From Massiliimalia sp964370215 (lineage in GTDB: Bacteria; Bacillota; Clostridia; Oscillospirales; Ruminococcaceae), in the NCBI GenBank assembly GCA_964370215.1, contig CAYJIM010000051.1, positions 1-17,555 of the forward strand: a DNA stretch of 17,555 nt. Direction: 5' to 3'. Both the position numbers and the translations under genes were made by a program. The notes under the pieces were generated by a model. That model was not told the DNA's origin, ran no database searches, and saw only the letters and a list, made by a program, of their open reading frames with translations. This document shows positions 14,284-17,555 of this stretch, piece by piece. Position 1 is the stretch's first letter, and every line of letters starts with the position of its first letter.

Positions 14284-15147
14284 ATGGAACAGAAAATTTC
14301 CAATGCGGCAAGAACCGAAGTGCTCATCAGCGCCTTGCCGTATATTCAAGAATACTATAACAATATTGTCGTCATCAAGTACGGCGGCAATGCAATGATC
14401 AATGAGGAACTCAAACAAGCGGTCATGAAAGATGTCGTTTTGCTGTCGTTGGTCGGCATCAAAGTGGTACTGGTGCACGGCGGTGGACCGGAGATCACCG
14501 AAATGCTCGATAAAATTGGCAAGGAAAGCCGCTTTGTCGGAGGCCTTCGCTATACCGACAAGGAAACCGCTGAAATTGTACAAATGGTGTTAGCAGGAAA
14601 AGTCAACAAGGGTCTGGTGTCGCTCTTGCAACAACACGGGGGCAGAGCATTGGGTCTTTGTGGCAGTGACGGCAACATGATTCTTTGCAAGAAAAAAGAG
14701 AGTGAAGTGGATCTCGGTTATGTGGGAGAAATCACCGACGTGGACACCACTCCGATTGTCGATGCACTCGACAAAGGGTATATTCCGGTGGTTTCCACCG
14801 TGGCAACCGACCGTGACGGTCAGGTGTACAACATCAATGCCGACACGGCAGCCGCACGCATTGCCTCGGCACTGGGCGCCAAAAACCTCATTTTGATGAC
14901 CGATATTCGCGGGTTGTTGCAGGACAAAGACGATGAGTCCACCCTCATTCCGGTGGTGCAAGTCAGCGATGTGCCGGTGTTGATTCGTCAAGGCATCATT
15001 TCCGGTGGGATGATTCCAAAAATTGAATGCTGTGTCGAATCGGTACGCCGTGGGGTGGAGCGCTCCTTCATCATTGACGGGCGTATTCCGCATTCGATTT
15101 TGATCGAGATGTTTTCCAATGAAGGCATTGGTACAATGTTCCACTAA
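14284..15147 (+). CDS. argB: Acetylglutamate kinase, probably arginine-sensitive
   Basis: Phosphorylates N-acetylglutamate, the committed step. The 287 residues show VIKYGGNAM (30-38) with Lys32, VLVHGGGPEI (62-71), GGLRYT near 86-91, NINADTAA (183-190), GGMIPK with Lys246, and IIDGRIPHSIL (263-273). The N-terminal helix EVLISALPYIQEYY ahead of the kinase core is the feature found in hexameric, arginine-inhibited NAG kinases and absent from the insensitive E. coli type, so end-product inhibition is likely. ATG 14284 is chosen because AAAGGGG (14268-14274) lies 9 nt upstream; a TTG at 14260 in the same frame would add eight residues and lacks a ribosome site. Both flanking spacers begin with the same TAAACGTTG. 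Confidence 0.97.
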   Translation: MEQKISNAARTEVLISALPYIQEYYNNIVVIKYGGNAMINEELKQAVMKDVVLLSLVGIKVVLVHGGGPEITEMLDKIGKESRFVGGLRYTDKETAEIVQMVLAGKVNKGLVSLLQQHGGRALGLCGSDGNMILCKKKESEVDLGYVGEITDVDTTPIVDALDKGYIPVVSTVATDRDGQVYNINADTAAARIASALGAKNLILMTDIRGLLQDKDDESTLIPVVQVSDVPVLIRQGIISGGMIPKIECCVESVRRGVERSFIIDGRIPHSILIEMFSNEGIGTMFH

Positions 15148-15169
15148 ACGTTGAAATGGAGGAGTTCAA

Positions 15170-16339
15170 ATGGCAAATCTAAAAGCACAGGATCAGCAGT
15201 ATATCGTCAACAGCTACGGCAGATTTGATCTGTTGTTGAAAGAGGGGAAAGGTGCGGTCTGTTTTGATGAAACAGGCAAGCGCTACATCGACTTGACCTC
15301 CGGTATCGGGGTCAATGCACTCGGTTTTTGTGATGATGTGTGGGTGCAAGCGGTGGCAAAGCAGGCGGCAACGCTGCAACACACCAGCAACCTTTATTAC
15401 ACCGAACCCTGTATCCAATTGGCAAAAGCACTATCGGAAGCGACCGGCCTTTGTCGCACCTTTTTTGCAAATTCCGGTGCGGAAGCCAACGAAGGGATGA
15501 TCAAACTTGCCAGAAAATACAGCTTTGACCGTTATGGCAAAGGGCGTGACGTGATCATGACGTTGCAAAACTCCTTCCATGGACGCACCATCACCACCTT
15601 GGCGGCAACCGGTCAGGATCATTTTCACAACTCCTTCTTCCCATTTACCGAAGGGTTTGTCTTTGCACAACCAAACAACCTTTCAGATGTCAAGGAAAAA
15701 CTTTCCGACAAGGTCTGTGCCATCATGATGGAACCGGTGCTCGGAGAAGGTGGCGTCATCGCATTGGACAAAGAATTTGTGCAAGCGGTAGCAAAACTCT
15801 GTGAAGAACGTGATATTTTACTGCTTTGTGATGAGGTACAAACCGGTGTCGGCAGAACAGGTACCTTTTTGGCCTCTCAGCAATTTGACATCAAACCCGA
15901 TGCGGTCACCCTTGCCAAAGGCTTGGGTGGTGGCTTGCCGATTGGGGCGATCGTCTGTGGCGAAAAAACCAAGGAAGTACTCGGTGCCGGCGACCATGGT
16001 AGTACCTATGGGGGCAACCCGATTGCCAGTGCAGGGGCGCTGACCTGTATCGAGCGCATCAACGATCCTGCCTTTTTACAAGAGGTGGGACGCAAGGCAG
16101 ACCTCATTAAAACCCGCTTGACAGCGATCGATGAAGTGGTGTCGGTCAGCGGTATGGGCTTGATGATCGGCATTGAATTGAAAGAAAAAGCGGCCATTGA
16201 CGTGGTGAAATACTGTCTTGCAAATGGCGTGTTGGTGCTGACTGCCAAAACAAAGGTGCGCTTACTGCCACCGCTCACCATCAGTGATGACGAACTCAAT
16301 GAAGCACTGGATGTACTCTGTGCGGCATTGCAACAATAG
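15170..16339 (+). CDS. argD: Acetylornithine aminotransferase
   Basis: Class-III PLP aminotransferase converting N-acetylglutamate semialdehyde to N-acetylornithine; members often also serve lysine synthesis as succinyl-DAP aminotransferase. The 389 residues include DLTSGIGVNALGF (41-53), ANSGAEANEGMIKLAR (100-115), SFHGRT (135-140), LLCDEVQTGVGRTG (218-231) with PLP-binding Asp221, and TLAKGLGGGLPIGA (247-260) with Schiff-base Lys250. GSTYGGNP follows near 276-283. ATG 15170 is 5 nt after GGAGGAG. A 12-nt spacer leads to argF. Substrate is set by operon context as well as by sequence. Confidence 0.96.
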   Translation: MANLKAQDQQYIVNSYGRFDLLLKEGKGAVCFDETGKRYIDLTSGIGVNALGFCDDVWVQAVAKQAATLQHTSNLYYTEPCIQLAKALSEATGLCRTFFANSGAEANEGMIKLARKYSFDRYGKGRDVIMTLQNSFHGRTITTLAATGQDHFHNSFFPFTEGFVFAQPNNLSDVKEKLSDKVCAIMMEPVLGEGGVIALDKEFVQAVAKLCEERDILLLCDEVQTGVGRTGTFLASQQFDIKPDAVTLAKGLGGGLPIGAIVCGEKTKEVLGAGDHGSTYGGNPIASAGALTCIERINDPAFLQEVGRKADLIKTRLTAIDEVVSVSGMGLMIGIELKEKAAIDVVKYCLANGVLVLTAKTKVRLLPPLTISDDELNEALDVLCAALQQ

Positions 16340-16351
16340 GGGGACAAAAGG

Positions 16352-17266
16352 GTGAAACACTTATTAAAAATGCTCGACCTGACCAAAGAGGACATCATCG
16401 GCTTGTTGAATCTTGCCGATCAGCTCAAATACGAACAAAAACACGGCATTGCCCACAAGCGTTTGGAAGGCAAAACACTGGGGATGATCTTTCAAAAAGC
16501 ATCCACCAGAACCCGTGTATCCTTTGAAACAGGGATGTATCAACTCGGCGGGATGGCGCTGTTTTTGAGCAGCAACGACCTGCAAATTGGACGTGGGGAA
16601 CCGATTCAAGACACCGCCCGCGTACTGTCCCGTTATCTGGACGGCATCATGATCCGTACCTTTGAACAACAAGAGGTAGAAGACCTTGCGGCATACGGCA
16701 GCATTCCGATCGTCAATGGCTTGACCGACTTTTCACATCCTTGTCAAATCCTTGCTGACCTGATGACCATTCGTGAATGGAAAGGCAGTTTTGACGGCTT
16801 GAAAATGTGTTATGTCGGCGACGGCAACAACATGGCAAACAGTCTGATTGTCGGTGGGTTGAAAGTCGGGATGCAGGTGTCCATCGCTTGTCCGGAAGGG
16901 TATCGCCCACCGCAGGAAATTCTCGATTTTGCAGCGGCATACGGCGACGCATTCTCCATGACGGACAAACCACTGGAAGCGGCAAACGGTGCTGATGTCG
17001 TCATCACCGATGTGTGGGCATCGATGGGACAGGAAGAGGAAGCGGCAAAACGTGCCAAAGCGTTTACCGGTTACCAAATCAACGACGAGGTCATGGCAGT
17101 GGCGAAGTCCGATGCAATGGTTTTGCACTGTCTGCCGGCACACCGTGAAGAGGAAATCACCACCGCTGTCTTTGAAGCACATGCGGATGAGATTTTTGAA
17201 GAAGCGGAAAACCGCCTACATGCACAAAAAGCAGTACTGGTCAAATTGATGGGTAAAAATCTGTAA
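16352..17266 (+). CDS. argF: Ornithine carbamoyltransferase
   Basis: Condenses ornithine and carbamoyl phosphate to citrulline. The 304 residues show the carbamoyl-phosphate loop STRTRVSFE (51-59), SHPCQILADL (128-137), GDGNNMANSL (156-165), the ornithine-side TDVWASMGQEEE (219-230), and VLHCLPAHR (257-265) with the mobile-loop Cys260. The start is GTG at 16352, preceded by AGGGGGA overlapping the argD stop; translation gives the normal N-terminus KHLLKMLDLTKEDI. Anabolic rather than catabolic (arcB) function follows from the operon. It is the last gene of the cluster, followed by a terminator-like hairpin. No carAB genes for carbamoyl phosphate are in the window. Confidence 0.97.
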   Translation: MKHLLKMLDLTKEDIIGLLNLADQLKYEQKHGIAHKRLEGKTLGMIFQKASTRTRVSFETGMYQLGGMALFLSSNDLQIGRGEPIQDTARVLSRYLDGIMIRTFEQQEVEDLAAYGSIPIVNGLTDFSHPCQILADLMTIREWKGSFDGLKMCYVGDGNNMANSLIVGGLKVGMQVSIACPEGYRPPQEILDFAAAYGDAFSMTDKPLEAANGADVVITDVWASMGQEEEAAKRAKAFTGYQINDEVMAVAKSDAMVLHCLPAHREEEITTAVFEAHADEIFEEAENRLHAQKAVLVKLMGKNL

Positions 17267-17281
17267 AAACATAAAAACTAT

Positions 17282-17320
17282 CGATGGGGGGAACACTTTT
17301 CGTGCTCCTCCCATCGGTTT
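17282..17320 (+). terminator. Probable terminator of the arg operon
   Basis: Arms CGATGGGGGGAACAC and GTGCTCCTCCCATCG (15 bp with one wobble and one mismatch) around a TTTTC loop, 15 nt after the argF stop. The T-run afterwards is short (GTTTG), so efficiency is uncertain. Confidence 0.6.
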
Positions 17321-17322
17321 GT

Positions 17323-17512
17323 CAAAACAAAAGTTTTGTTCCCTTTTTCAAAAGGGACAGGGTGTGGGACAGCGTCCCACGGTCTGGATTGCCGAAGGCA
17401 ATGGCCAAGCGATAGCGAATGAAAGGGATTTGATCTGTGTGATCAAATCCCTTTTCTGGTGTAATAAACGGCGGACATGGCAAGCCATGTCCCTACAGCG
17501 CATAGCATGCGC
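17323..17512. repeat. Compound intergenic repeat: seven successive palindromes
   Basis: Non-coding DNA packed with short perfect or near-perfect inverted repeats. They are CAAAAC/GTTTTG (17323-17338), TCCCTTTT/AAAAGGGA (17340-17357), GTGGGAC-AGC-GTCCCAC (17364-17380), ATTGCC-GAA-GGCAAT (17388-17402), AAAGGGATTTGATC/GATCAAATCCCTTT (17422-17454), GGACATGGC-AA-GCCATGTCC (17473-17492) and GCGCAT-AGC-ATGCGC (17498-17512). No open frame of note is present. The look is that of REP/MITE-like intergenic elements seen in gut Firmicutes. The last bases of the window, GGCGG, repeat the bases that open the GGACATGGC unit, so another unit may follow. Confidence 0.75.
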
Positions 17513-17555
17513 CTGCATATTTTCGGTCAAATTTTCATTGGGTGATGAATGGCGG

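Noticed and set aside
17323..17512. CRISPR array
   Set aside because: The palindromes differ from one another in sequence and spacing; there is no constant direct repeat and no unique spacers of even length.
17348..17530. A 60-codon minus-strand frame in the right-end repeat
   Set aside because: It reads straight through the palindrome cluster, has no ribosome site or recognisable motif, and its Arg/Cys/His mix reflects the repeats.

Overview
The window looks like chromosomal DNA from an anaerobic, low-to-mid G+C Firmicute, most likely a gut Clostridia/Oscillospirales-type bacterium. The reasons are the protein styles (a clostridial TetM-like GTPase, a short Orn/Lys/Arg decarboxylase, the miaB–ylbF pair), strong AGGAGG ribosome sites, near-consensus sigma-A promoters, and palindrome-rich intergenic DNA at the right end. 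The taxonomic call is inference; no rRNA or other marker is present.

Left part (1–6071). A sodium:alanine/glycine symporter (+) runs tail-to-tail into a large minus-strand GTPase gene, overlapping it by 104 bp. The GTPase is an EF-G/TetM-type ribosomal-protection-like protein fused at its C-terminus to a YacP/Rae1-like NYN nuclease domain. It is translationally coupled (ATGA overlap) to an upstream gene for a cysteine-rich flavodoxin-fold reductase. That pair diverges from an Orn/Lys/Arg decarboxylase gene, and the two promoters sit back-to-back with -35 boxes 2 bp apart.

Middle part (6072–8657). miaB (tRNA ms2i6A methylthiotransferase, TTG start) is followed by a YlbF/YmcA-family gene with a cysteine-rich tail. 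A strong bidirectional terminator separates this pair from a convergent flavin-reductase-like gene with its own consensus promoter.

Right part (8658–17266). This is an almost complete arginine biosynthesis locus. argG has its own promoter, an ARG-box-like site and a 21-bp palindrome covering the -10 box, and ends in a hairpin. A 100-N assembly gap follows, then argJ-argH-argC-argB-argD-argF on the same strand with short spacers. Together these run glutamate/acetylglutamate to ornithine (argB, argC, argD, argJ; acetyl group recycled by ArgJ), then to citrulline (argF), argininosuccinate (argG) and arginine (argH). ArgB has the N-terminal helix associated with arginine-sensitive kinases, so both transcriptional and feedback control are likely.

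Right edge (17267–17555). A terminator-like hairpin after argF is followed by a dense run of at least seven consecutive short palindromes, which looks like a compound intergenic repeat continuing beyond the window.

The most distinctive item is the TetM-like GTPase–NYN nuclease fusion. The others worth attention are the hairpin cluster, the argG control region, and the Cys-rich YlbF protein encoded next to the Fe-S enzyme MiaB.
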